This document shows positions 12,351-24,326 of a stretch of 64,000 nt of DNA, in pieces. The notes below the pieces were generated by a model. The model did no database searches and was not told where the DNA came from. It saw only the letters and a list, made by a program, of their open reading frames with translations. A program made the translations under genes and the position numbers. Positions within the stretch are counted from its first letter, which is position 1, and every line of letters begins with the position of its first letter. The DNA is from Dirofilaria immitis (Eukaryota > Nematoda > Chromadorea > Rhabditida > Onchocercidae). The stretch covers positions 3,625,501 through 3,689,500 of the forward strand of contig JAKNDB010000092.1 of NCBI GenBank assembly GCA_024305405.1, given 5' to 3'.

Positions 12351-13356
12351 CGGGATTGTTACTTTTCATACTATTACTCAAAAACATAATAGAAAATGGC
12401 TTAATTATAATATAAAAATGTATTTTTGATTTTATATTGAGTTAGTATGTCTTGAAAATGCAGCATAAGTTGATTAATTCTCGTTATATACATTTCATTT
12501 CCTTGTTTTATTGTTTTTTAACACATATTGCAAGTTTATTATCATTTAATTTATTTTATTCTAATAAGCGATAAGCAAGAAAATGAATAAATAAGAGGTA
12601 AGAAAAATGGAAGAAAAATTTTAGTTTGACATCGATAAACAATGTGATAAATTTAAAATAACGAAAATTGCATAAAGCATAAATCTGACATCATCTATAG
12701 GGTCAATCGAACATTTCAATAACAAAAATTTCCCAGAATATAATTTACATCGCATTAATCATTTTTTCTACCCTACTTATTTCGCGCATTATTTTAGTGA
12801 AATTGATTGCAATCTATAACTATATTTGTGCGCAACCTACTGATAAAATGATCAATAATTCAGTGATATGAGCAGTGCTTATCATTCGTTGATAACTTTT
12901 ATATTTTGCTTCAATATAATTTTCTTATGCTAATAATATTTCTTTTATCTTATTTTCCAAACAAAAAAGAAAATATGTGGCTTTCCTTCAAATTATAATG
13001 TTGCTTTATTTGATTTTATTAATCGACGAATATTAGTTTTCAGTGAATAATATTATTTTTATAACTTAATGAATAATATAAAGAAGAAATTAGCGATGTT
13101 AAAAATGGAAAAAGCATTTATGGATAGTAATTATGCAAATGTTATTCAACTTTGATTATGTATTATAAATTTTTTTATATATCATGCACAAAATTAAAAA
13201 ATGGAATAAAATATTTCCTGATAATTTTCATTAATTATCTTGCTTATCATTTTTGAACTAGGACGAAATTATAATTGAATTTCTCACTTTAAACAAATTA
13301 TAATTAAATTCCTCGTTATCATGTTTTAAAATAATAGCATAAATAAAAATTCTGAC
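12351..13356. other. AT-rich interval, possible intron of the minus-strand candidate
   Basis: No exon or RNA seen. If the exon at 13357-13440 continues to the patch at 12250-12350, this is its intron. Confidence 0.4.
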
Positions 13357-13440
13357 CTTTAATTTCGATAATAATTATAAAAGTATAGGCGAAACGACGA
13401 TGATTGCATAAAGAGCAGTTCCATAGAACCATGGTCGCAT
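13357..13440 (-). CDS. Candidate first exon of a small membrane protein
   Basis: Minus-strand ATG at 13440 opens MRPWFYGTALYAIIVVSPIL, a strongly hydrophobic signal-anchor-like segment in clearly non-random codons. The frame hits TAA right after a four-T run. One more T would continue the helix (IIIIEIK) to a GTCAGA donor at 13356, the same homopolymer defect seen in other genes here. Upstream, an acceptor-like CGGATCACAG could be a trans- or cis-splice site, and the preceding bases also read sensibly (VPISPNFAF), so the start is uncertain. It lies head to head with FIS1, 117 bp between ATGs. I do not recognise the family. Confidence 0.4.
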
Positions 13441-13557
13441 AAAAGCGAAGTTTGGTGATATCGGTACGCTGTGATCCGTGTTATGACAATAATAGTTTGA
13501 GTACCGTCATTTTCGGGGATTATTTGTTTCAAAACAAATTGCCGATTATTTTCAGGA
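13441..13557. promoter_or_regulatory. Compact divergent region between FIS1 and the minus-strand candidate
   Basis: Only 117 bp separate the two inferred start codons, so a shared bidirectional promoter is plausible. GATTATTTTCAG ends two bases before the FIS1 ATG and looks like a spliced-leader acceptor, implying that the FIS1 message is trans-spliced with almost no 5' UTR. No core promoter element is evident. Confidence 0.4.
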
Positions 13558-15229
13558 ATGGATTCTGGTGTAATTGTGGATGAAAGGATCGATTCGGACG
13601 TTTTGGCTGTATGTTGATTGTCTTTCTTATTGTTATTGCATTATCGAATTTAGAAATGATGAATACAATGTTTATAATATATTTAGTATTTTTTAAATTC
13701 CGTTCTAATAGTGATGATCATATGTTTATATCATGTTACTTTTATTTGCTGTCATTTATGTCAGTTATGAGTTTACATTGCTATATATTAGGTCATTCTG
13801 GATCTTATCAATTTACACCTGTAATTCCTTTAATTGGGCTCTTATAATTTGCATTATCTTAATTCATTTCGTTCTCGTTGAATATCCATAACTTGACTTT
13901 TTTCTTTTATGGCTTACTTACGTGATGACTGTTTTACGCTCAATTGCCAAAGCAAATATTTTGTTCATTGTTGTGTTCTAGTGATCTATCTCACACATGT
14001 TCTGTTTCGTAGATTTGAAATACTGCGAATGTACTACTTATCTGTTGATATTATTTTAGTTAACTTCAAGCACATTAAGTGAATGTGTTTTAAATAACTG
14101 GAAACACAATGAATAAAAAATTATGATGTAATTTGTTTGGAAATAATAGAAAATAGAAATGTTTATTGACTTTAGAATATTTTTGTTTCAGAACTTGGAA
14201 AAGACATATAATGAACAAGTAGCACGTGGTAGTCCAAGTGCGGTCGCAATCTATTCCTATGCTCATGGACTGATCAAATCGAGCAACACTGATGTACGGA
14301 AGGGAATTCAATTATTGGAAGGTTGTTGAATTATAAAATTTTTTCTTTCACTGTCATTTTTTTCCATAAAAATTAACTGACTTGAGCATCGTGTCATAAT
14401 GCATTAGCGATAAACATGATAAGATATATGAAGATATTTTGCGGAATGTTTGGAATGTTAGATTCAGATACAACGTGCTTTAGTAGTAAAAGTTAGATAA
14501 ATAATCAAACTTGATTTTCGTGGTAATCACTACTATAGTTATGCTGTTTATGTGGTTGTATCTTAATAATAGTAGAATTATTACTGTAATGCTCGAGCAA
14601 TTCTGATTTAATATTGTCCAAATGTTTTTTTTTTGTTTTCCAATTAACACAATTGTTCTCGTAACTACACAATTGGCTGTAGGAAGTTTTCTTTTTCAGC
14701 AACCGAAAATTAAATCATTATTAAACTTTTTATATGTTTTAGATTTATTACGAAAAGAACTCGAGGATATTTCAAAGCGTGATTATGTATATTATCTTGC
14801 AGTGGCGCATACTCGCTTGAAAGTAAAACTTTTGCTATAGTGATTCTTTTCAAATTGATTAATTTTAGCATGAAAAATACTAAATTTCAGGAGTACGATC
14901 GAGCTCTTGCGTATATTGATGTTTTACTCAGTGCAGAGTCGAATAACCGTCAGGCATTAGATCTAAAGGATGTAATCAAGCAAAGAATGAAAAAAGGTAC
15001 GCTAACATCATCCTTTTCTTTTTTTTTTTTTTAAAAACGAAAGGGATATACTAATATCACTTTTTTTGAAGAAGTACAGGTTTATTTAATAACTTGATAA
15101 AAAGTCATTTTTATTGTTGCAAATGCAATCTAAAATTTAGATGGAATCATTGGCATGGCAATATTGGGTGGAGGAATTGCTGTAATTGGCGGTTTAGCGA
15201 TTGCTGCGCTTGCTGCCTCGAAAAGGTGA
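13558..15229 (+). CDS. fis-1: Mitochondrial fission 1 protein (FIS1)
   Basis: Tail-anchored outer mitochondrial membrane protein that takes part in mitochondrial and peroxisomal fission. Five exons: 13558-13608, 14192-14321, 14743-14822, 14891-14996 and 15141-15229. All join in phase (456 nt, 151 residues, matching the usual ~150). The N-terminal helix is followed by the TPR-like bundle: YNEQVARGSPSAVAIYSYAH, then RKGIQLLEDLLRKE, DYVYYLAVAHTRLKEYDRAL and YIDVLLSAESNNRQALDLKD. The C-terminal anchor is GMAILGGGIAVIGGLAIAAL and the tail ends ASKR, the basic tip typical for mitochondrial targeting. All introns are GT-AG. A TTTCAG directly before the ATG suggests SL trans-splicing. No lesions. Confidence 0.96.
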
Positions 15230-17139
15230 TATTTTTGCTTTTCTAGTAAAAACTCTATTTTAAAAACTCGCAGCAGAACATAACGAGAGAGGATCAAAGT
15301 CATCACTGAATGAAAACAAACGAATAGATTGATTTTGTTGATATGTTTCATTCGTAAATTGATTATGTTCCAAGGAATTCAAATTTTGATCGGTTTTCAG
15401 AAGTTCTCATTCATAATCAGTGGTATATTATGTTAATCACTATTGCTTATTTATCGATTGCAATATTATCTTTTCAAACTATTTTTGATGTTGCTGTTCT
15501 GTACTGCTTTATCAAGTCGAAGGTTCCACGTTCTCATGTATATTGAAATTTGAATGCATGCTTACTAAATAAATTCTAACCTTAAAAGCAAATTTTTAAA
15601 AGAAAAAAGAAAAAAATGGTAAGTTGAATAATATTTTGTTGTACATTATTCAATTAAAACTGATTAATTCAAGAGTATGTTCTGTTTCCTTATGCTAATA
15701 ACAGACGCCTATTCAAATAATAATTTCCGACATTTTATCCTTCTCTACTGTTTCTAGTAATTTTTAATCCAACTATTCACATATTCAAATTAAAGCATAT
15801 TTGAATGTTGCTTTTCCTAGATTTCTTAAGTGCGACGAAGATAGATAACTGTGATAAAATTGATAGTGAAGTTGTAGCTGTGACAAATTATTATTTAACA
15901 AAATGTTATGAAAATAAGAACATGAAGAGAATTATACCATACTTAATATTCATGTGTTCTACAACCATTAACTGCTGTAGTTTCATTTTTTCTTTTCCTT
16001 ATTTGTATTTGTTTCGGTAAATGGCATACTTTTTGTAGGTAACTTAAGTTATAGTTACAAGAATAAATGGATGCTTTGATAGGCCGTGTGTCATTCATTT
16101 ATAACTGTATATGAAGTTATTGAATGATGTTTGAAATGCTTGATATTGAAACTTTGTGGAAAGTATTTCATAAGTGAAAATAAGACATTCAACTATTGAG
16201 ATGATGCAGAAGCATTGAGATGATGCATTCAAAATAAGCAATGGTCGGACGAGTTGACAGCTATTGAATTAAAAAAGGTACAAAATTATTTATATAGTCA
16301 GACTAATTTGCTAATTAATTTCAACATTGATAAAAATAAAGTTATTAAAAAGTCAATTTCAATTTATTAGAAATTGAAAAAATTCGGAATTCGGCAACCT
16401 AAACCCTGGCATAATATTATTAAATAGAAATGCTATTGATTATAATACAAAAAGAAAAAAAATGACAGCAACAGTAGGCTTAGGTTGAAAAGCAGTCAAA
16501 ATTTGCTTACTGGGTACTACTAGAAGAGTTCATGTTTGGTATAATATATATTATATTATCGTCACATGTATTACGGTTGAAGATTTAACCTCAAATTAAG
16601 ATGCGGAGAAAATGTTCTGCAACTATTAATCATGATAACTATTCAGTTTTCTTAATGATACAATTGGGCTATTAAATGCTATGTGAAAAAAGTTTTGGTT
16701 CATGTTTTATAAATTGCTATATTATGTGATTGTATAGTTATATGTTTTTGTCTTCAATGGTCCGATAATTTTTAAAATTTTGAATTCTCAAACTTATTAA
16801 TTTTTTTCAAATTCTCGATTATTTTAGTGAATGATCTGAATGACACAATATCAAATAATCTTAAAATTAATTTTTAAATCAGAAAAATGGCAAATATTGT
16901 GAAATAAGGGAAAAGTGCTTCTTCATTTTGCTTTGTTGCTTTCGTCATAACGTTTTGAGGGCGATTTTTGCTTTTACAATTATGCTTAGATCGATTAACT
17001 ATCAAAGTGAACTTCATTAAAACCATTTTACTAAATGAGCTCATCTTTTCATCCATTTCAAAATTTATTTTACATTTTTAATTGACGCTTTTACAAAATG
17101 CTACATTTCAATCAGTCTTTATTATATCATAAAGTTGAT
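15230..17139. other. 3' UTR of FIS1 and intergenic DNA
   Basis: Contains several AATAAA-type signals (for example near 15568 and 16060). An open frame at 15805-16020 lacks splice support or a motif. The 3' ends of FIS1 and the minus-strand four-TM gene converge here. No further gene seen. Confidence 0.5.
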
Positions 17140-18127
17140 TCATGGTTGATTCTCTCCATGTTCATTTTGAAAAATAAAATTGGGATTTGAGAAAGTGATG
17201 GTTGATGATGTTGAATTGATTGGAACAGGTGCTACAATTGCTGTTGTTGATTCATTATTGCTTGGATCGATTGATGAAGTTATAGTAACACCAGCAGTTG
17301 AACCGTTATTCTGCAACATCAGCTAATGTTATTGATATTAATTCTTAAAAATCATTCATATGCAAATAATGAAGTTGGAAAAAATAAATAGCTTTCGAAC
17401 ATTCTCCCTCTTTTTATTTCTTTATCTCTCTACCCTTTGCCTCTCTCTTAAATTTAAACCATGTATAGATAGGTATTGTAACTCATAGCTTCGTCTCTTT
17501 TATATAGAACATAAAAATCAAATTGACATAAATTTATCAATAATTCATCGTGCTTATCATAAACAGATAAAATTAATTTTTTTTTTGCCGCGATGACTCT
17601 CCAGAATATCGCTTTATTATAAATAGAGTTTGGTTAAATGATAGAGAAATAATGCGTTATCAATTTTTGATCTGTTAACTTGCCTGAATAGCAACGATGG
17701 GAAAAGTTGATTCAGCTTTTTTTGATCAGTATAATATACATAACAAGCGAACAATACACGAATTACCCATATCAACATTAATGCAAATGTTAGCGGAGAT
17801 ATGGCATAAATTAAAGCATTTAATCTTGTAGCTGAAATAATGTAATAAAAGATTGCTGATAAAAAAGATAAAAATTATTTTTTTTTTTAAATGACATCTA
17901 AAAATTTTTGAATTATAACAGTTGCAGAATATGTATAATATTATTGAAATACCACGTATGAAATATGACTTCAATACCTAATCTTTTTTAACTATCAGTA
18001 AGAATTGTTTTAGATGTTTTGCTTAGATAGAATATCAATTTTTTTATGCCATTATAACAAAGAATTTATTTTTCTTTATTGAATAAATGAAAGATAATTT
18101 ATCAACTTCGATAATCTCCTTCTAATC

Positions 18128-18184
<57 letters not shown>

Positions 18185-19629
18185 AGATATTTGCCAAAAC
18201 TTTTAGTAGAGCTTTGATTAGTCATCATTATTATTATTATAATTTTTAAATCTTAATTGTATTAAATACTTATCCTTGATTAAATATTCGATTACATAGT
18301 AAAGAGAGAATCATGATATAGTGAATGAGTAATTAACTTGAAAAAATTAACCCAAGCATAACTGTTTTATACATATATATATATATGTTTTCATTTTCAT
18401 TTTAATAATAAATGGACGAAAGAAATCTGCAAGATTCTTATTTCTTGAAAAGAGCTTTAGGAGTATTTTAGTAAAAATCATCTGATCAATTGATCTGAAT
18501 AAGGATTGAGGTTAACAGATAAAGTATTATTCTCATCCGATCAAAATAAATAGTACACAAAGATATTCTGAAAATGTGAATCTTACTGGATGATTTTGTC
18601 GGTGGATAAGTATGAAAACTGGGCGCCCAAGAATTTTTGGGCCATATTATAGTTAAGACGCTTACACAGAATAAAATCATTGAAGCTATCAGAGTGAAGA
18701 GCTGAAAATAAAATGGATTCATCTAAAATCGCAAATATGATGAAATTTTTTCTACAATAAGCATATATCATACTTAAATGACAAAAATAGAGATTATCGA
18801 TTTTAATTGTCATTATCAAAATTTATTGCTATTTATTGCCAAAATTAATCATCCATATTGTTCTTAAAAATATCTAAAAATATAAATGATAGAAATTGGA
18901 TTAAAAATTTAAATTAAATATAAAACCTGAAGGAAAAGATATGGTAATAAGAAAGACGCTGATTTAAAGCAATAGGCTATGATCAAAGAAATTCCAAATA
19001 AAGCATTGCAAATTTCAGCGAAAATTTCTATCCATCCTATAATAATTATTGTTCGAGTTTTCAAAAATATTATTAAAAAATGGAATCAGTATTAGTAGCG
19101 ATAAGTATATTGAAAAGCATAGAAGTAATGATAACAGCAAAACTTTTGATGAAATAATTACTATCAGTCTATTGTGTGTATTCTTATTCATTTACCATTT
19201 TGTCATTGTAATAAAGTAATGTTATATTTGCGGCAAAATTATAACATTTTATTAGCTTTTCAAACAAGGATAATAAATGAGAAAATCATAACTTTAATTA
19301 AAATTATAACGATTATTGCAAAATAAAAATAAAATAAATTACCAAATGTAATTCCTCGATTAACAATAAAATCGATCCATCGAAATATATCCCATGCAAA
19401 TGTTACAATTATAATAAGTTGCAAAGCAGTCTGTAATAAATAATTATTTTTTCAAAAATTAATTTTAAATTGTATGTATTGAACAAAATTAAAATGAAAT
19501 GAAATTTGGTTAAATTTAATGTATTAAAATAATATCTACCTGAACATGCACTCGACCAAAGCAAGTATAATACTGAGGACTCGTATGATTTCGAGGTGGC
19601 AAATTTGATTTCAAACGATCGAGTAACAT
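17140..19629 (-). CDS. Four-pass membrane protein with Ser/Thr/Asn-rich tail (LAPTM/DUF7027-like topology)
   Basis: Six exons on the minus strand: 19629-19540, 19430-19343, 19036-18927, 18701-18587, 17831-17680 and 17310-17140. All phases agree (726 nt, 241 residues). Short cytosolic N-terminus MLLDRLKSNLPPRNHTSPQYY, then a CFGRVHV segment leading into TM1 (TALQLIIIVTFAWDIF). TM2 and TM3 follow (EIFAEICNALFGISLIIAYC; FLQLFTLIASMILFCVSVL), a loop with NSWAPSFHTYPP, and TM4 (IYAISPLTFALMLIWVIRVL). The last 60 residues are low-complexity and hydrophilic (VTITSSIDPSNN..., ending GENQP). Exon 4 could start at 18722 with the same frame, adding seven residues. Topology and the Cys-rich entry into TM1 recall lysosomal LAPTM-type nematode families, but that is only a resemblance. 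Confidence 0.8.
18130..18183. repeat. (TTA)n microsatellite
   Basis: About 18 copies of TTA/ATT inside intron 4 of the four-pass membrane protein gene. Confidence 0.97.
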
Positions 19630-22600
19630 TTTTCTCGAAATTATCAAATAATTGCTTCTAACTTTTATGTTTTAACAAATAAATGCTTTCGATATTCGAT
19701 ATGATTCAGCATTTTAAATTTATTTCATAATATATACAATGAAATCTGAAAATTACAAACATTTTGCATTTTGCATACTATAATTTAAGTTTACAATTCA
19801 CAAATGAATCGCATACTTCTCAAAGTACATTTCAAATGCCGGAAATTTTTCATATTATGATTAAAATGAAGATTTATCTAACGATCAAAAATAAATCAAT
19901 TAAAAATTTAATTAATACGGAATTAAATATCAACTATAAATTAAATAATAAAGAAGATGCGAAAAATCGAAAATACATATAAATATTTGGTTGATATGGT
20001 AATTATAATATTTTATGTATGAATTATTTGTATGAATTAGAACTTAATTTATATCTTATGAAATAAAATTTGGCTTTTTATGCTTTTTTAAAGGAATATT
20101 TTTATATTTAATAAGGCAAAATAATAATATGTAAATATCAATTTCATCCTTACTTATTATGCTGAATATTATAAATTTTAAGTACAGTATATATCATTTT
20201 TCTTCTTAAATCTAAAATTTATATTTTGATTCTGCAAATTATAAATTCCTATAGTTTAAACTTGTTTTAAACCTATATTTTTAAATGATAACATTCATAT
20301 CCAATATAGCAAGTAATTTCAATAATAATTCTTATTATTTTGAATATTCTTTCTATTAGCTATAGTATTATAATATTTATAAACTTCATCCTCCAAAAAC
20401 ATATTAATTCATTAATATTAAATTAAAAATAAACAAAAAAGAAAAAGATTTAAATTCCTTTCTTTTTTCTAAGCATAATACAAATTTATTTTTCATTCCT
20501 TTTTTTAAACTCATTTTTCCAATACATTTCTTCATTTAATGCGAAAAAATAGTTTAAAATTTATCATTTGCTGTATTTTTGATTTAATTAATTAACAAAT
20601 ATTGTTTACACATGATATATTATTGTCTGCTCCTGATAATTTCACTACAATATAAGAAGAATAATGATATCACGATTAATTTTTTCTATATTATGATATC
20701 ATATTTAATTTTTGCTAGATTATGATATCACGAGTAATTTTCTCTAGGCTTAAAAGCTAAGATTAAGAATTAGAATATTCTTGAGAAAATATTTTATTAA
20801 CAAATAAATGAAGAAAAAGTTGGAAGAAAAAGATGCAAGAAAAAGAATAAACAGTATTTTTATTATACATAATGGTGAAGATAAAAAGATTGATAAAAAT
20901 ATTAAAATATTGATAACGCAAATGATTTGATATGACTTTCTTATACAATTTTAAATCAAAAACCAATTTTATCAATTATTCATGTTATTAATATCGGATA
21001 AAAGAATTGTATTATCCTGATAGTTACGCTATTATCATTAATTAAATAAACGAAAGAATGACACATTCTAACACTAAAAATTAAAACTGTTGTTCAAAAA
21101 ATTGAATACTTATTTAAGAGATATGATACTATTAGCTTTCCAACTTTCCTTATTCATTCTTTTATTGATTCTATTCATTTAATTATCATTTCTTATTCAT
21201 TCTTTTATTAGCTAATTAGTTTTCCCAACTTATTTTTCAATAAATATTATCTAATCCTGTAATAATTTATGAGATTTTTATTAAGTTTAACAAAATATGT
21301 CTCTTAAATCCTACTTAGCTTAAATTATATCATATACATATAAATGACATAATTAATTATAAAAGTATGAAATATCAATATTGAAATGTTATAAATGCCA
21401 AAACTGACATTACAAATGCTTGATATTATTTTTCTAATGCCAAAAATAATACTTAGTTTTGGTAATATCAAATATAATCAAAGAAAAGTTAAGATAAAGA
21501 AAGTTAAGGAATGATTTTAAAAATTGAAAAAATGAAAAAGTTAAACATTGAACAAAAATTTTCTTATATTTTTCAAGGAGCAAGGAAATACATACTTCTT
21601 TTGTTGCATTTTTTTCAAGATGTAATACGTGATTTCTACTTTCAAATTTAACGAACAAGATATATTCTTGCTTAATACATCAGCTATTGTGATTGGCTAA
21701 ATTGATAGCTAAAATTTCTCCTTGCTCATATACTTTGCTTGTTAAAAATTTTTATAAAAATATATCATTAAAACTTTTAACTATGATTCATAAGTTGAGT
21801 TATAAAATTTTTGAATTAAATATATAGCAAAAAGATTAGCCAAAAAGAAAAGATAAAATATTATTAGATGAGATAATCATCATTCTTACTAATTTTTTAA
21901 ATTTTTGACAATATAATATGAACTAAATAAAATAATCTTACAAAGATTATAAAATCAATTTTAAAATATTACTTTAATAGATATGTTAATCAAGAAAATA
22001 GTATTTAAAATTTGCAAAATAATATTTAAAGAGGAAAAAAGAAAGGATATAAAATAAGACTGAGTTAGCATAAATATAATATAATTAAGAAAAAAGACAT
22101 TTTTTAGAATAAAAAGAATACAACATGGTAATGCATTTTCAAAGAATCCAAAATAAATAATTTCTATAAAATTAAATTTATTTCAAGTTAATTCGTAAAT
22201 TTTAAATTTGATTATTTTAATTGCGAAGCATCTAGGAAATGGAAAGAAATATAATAAATGAAGACTGAGCTGATATCTCTGAGCTGATATCTGCTTATAT
22301 TATAATTTTTTATAATGTAATAATAATATATGCATGCATGCAAAATTTTCAATTATAAATAATTCGAAATTTTGTAATGCAATCTGAAATGATGACGAAT
22401 ATAAGGAAGATATGTGAGGAATAATTAATGTTGTTTATTTTAAATCTTTTGTAATTAAATCTTAAAAATTCCAACTCTTGATAAATTAAATAGCAATATG
22501 ATTGATTGCATAAATAAAAAATTTAAACAAAAATATTTGATTATAAAATTTAAAGAATTTTTATTTTGACTAATATTGATTATTAAATTTGCCAAAATGA

Positions 22601-22702
22601 TATATATATTCGAAAATTTGTTTTTTCTTTCCTTTTTGAATAATTTTAAATTTAAATCAATTTTAACAAAAATGAGACGAAAGCAAAAATGGTTTGTAGC
22701 AG
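19630..22702. other. AT-rich intergenic DNA
   Basis: No supported exon. The short frames (19764-19982, 20763-20975, 21434-21658) have the composition of random AT-rich DNA and no paired splice sites. Contains the minisatellite at 20664-20750. Confidence 0.55.
20664..20750. repeat. Three-copy minisatellite, 29-bp unit
   Basis: Three head-to-tail copies of ATGATATCACGATTAATTTT plus nine bases, starting at 20664, 20693 and 20722. Each keeps the GATATC core and varies in the middle. Confidence 0.85.
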
Positions 22703-24326
22703 TCGCTTGCTAATGAAACGATGAGAGAAGGTATGTTGTTGATAAATTGATTGAAGAAATATAAATAACAAATGTTAACACCTGATCGATTGACTAATTT
22801 ATTAAAGATTTAATTCTGTTCACTAATGTTATCTATTCATGAAAAAAATCTCAAATTATTTCAAAAATATTTCGAATATTTTCTTGGAAAAGAAAAAAAC
22901 AAAAAATGTTCGAAGAATAATAACCGTAACAAAATGTATTTTGTTGAAATTTCTTCAACAATAAATTTATGCATGAAAGCATTGATATTTAAATTTATAC
23001 GCATATATCATTTTATCGAAGAATTTAAATTCTCTAATCTAATAAAAATATTACAGATAATATATAATCATATAATCATTATTATTGAATAATAAATTGC
23101 AATTCCATCAATTTGATTTTATAGTTTCCAATAAATCAATCAATTAATTTCGATTGACCAACTAATTGTTTTATTGTGTGAGAAGAAAATGATTTGCAAA
23201 TCCAATAGCCATATATAATATGAAATTTCACAAGCGATAATATTGATAATGCAGTAGCAGGATTATAAAAATAAAAATATACTGATATTTATTGTGTGAA
23301 AATGAAAATTTTCGCTTTTTTGCTATAAATTATTGATTATACTTGATAAGCTATCGAAATACATGGATCATGTGTTTGTAATTATAACAAATATATTATT
23401 AATTTGATAAAATATGAATTTGTTTACTTAAATAGCAAAATAAGAAAAGTAACAGTAGAATTATTTTCTTTTTCTAAGAACAAATCGATTAGAAAGAAAA
23501 ACAATTTCCTTCGTTTTTCTTGAGAGAAAAGATAACTTGTTCAATTTTATCTCTTCGAAAAAGTAATGTGTTCTTTCAAAACAAAACTTGAAGAATAGAA
23601 AAAGAAATTGACATTTGGCATCACTCAAAAGCAATTAAAAATATGATTGAGAGGAATCATCGTCTTTCAAATCGTAAAATTTTATCGTAATATCAGTAAC
23701 GGATGATCAATATTGATTGAAAATTTTTTCCAGAGAAAAGCTAAAATTCTGTTTGTATAGATTATTATATTTAGAAAAAAACGCTAAAAAAAGTATCTTT
23801 AAATGCAAATATAAATAAATCCGACAAAATATGTTTCAAACATATGTAAAAATCGTCAAAATGACCCATGACCTGTTCAAATGATAATTGATACAATAAT
23901 AATTAGCAACTTCATAAATATTAGAAAAGAAATAACAGTTAATCAAATAATATTTAGTTTAAATCTTTGAAACGATTAATTTCTGATACAAAAAAACTCG
24001 AAAATTGAATCGATTATAAACTTTTACATTTGAAAATTATAAAATATTTAATTTCATTTCTTTTTTCTTATGTGTTTTAGAAATATATTTACATTTTACT
24101 ATTTATAAAAATATGTTTTCTTAGTTGAAATATATTTATATCTTTTCATTCGAAATATATTTTTCACTCAATGTTTTTTTAAATATTAACTTTTATTTAA
24201 TTTACAGGGAAAGGCAATACAAAAATTGAAAACGAAAAGTTACATCAGTTGGATAAAAAACAGATTATAACAAATAATACGCTAAACAGTGATGAATCAA
24301 AAATGATAAATATCGGATTAGAATAG
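22703..24326 (+). CDS. Tentative small two-exon gene, hydrophilic product
   Basis: Exon 22703-22730 (acceptor TTTGTAGCAG, donor GAAG|GTATGT) joins in phase to 24208-24326 (acceptor TTTACAG). From the ATG at 22721 the product would be 42 residues, beginning MREGKGNTKIENEKLHQLDK and ending MINIGLE. It is charged and has no membrane segment. If the acceptor at 22702 is used, earlier exons exist that I did not find. The intron is 1.48 kb. No family recognised; support is phase agreement and codon texture only. Confidence 0.28.
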
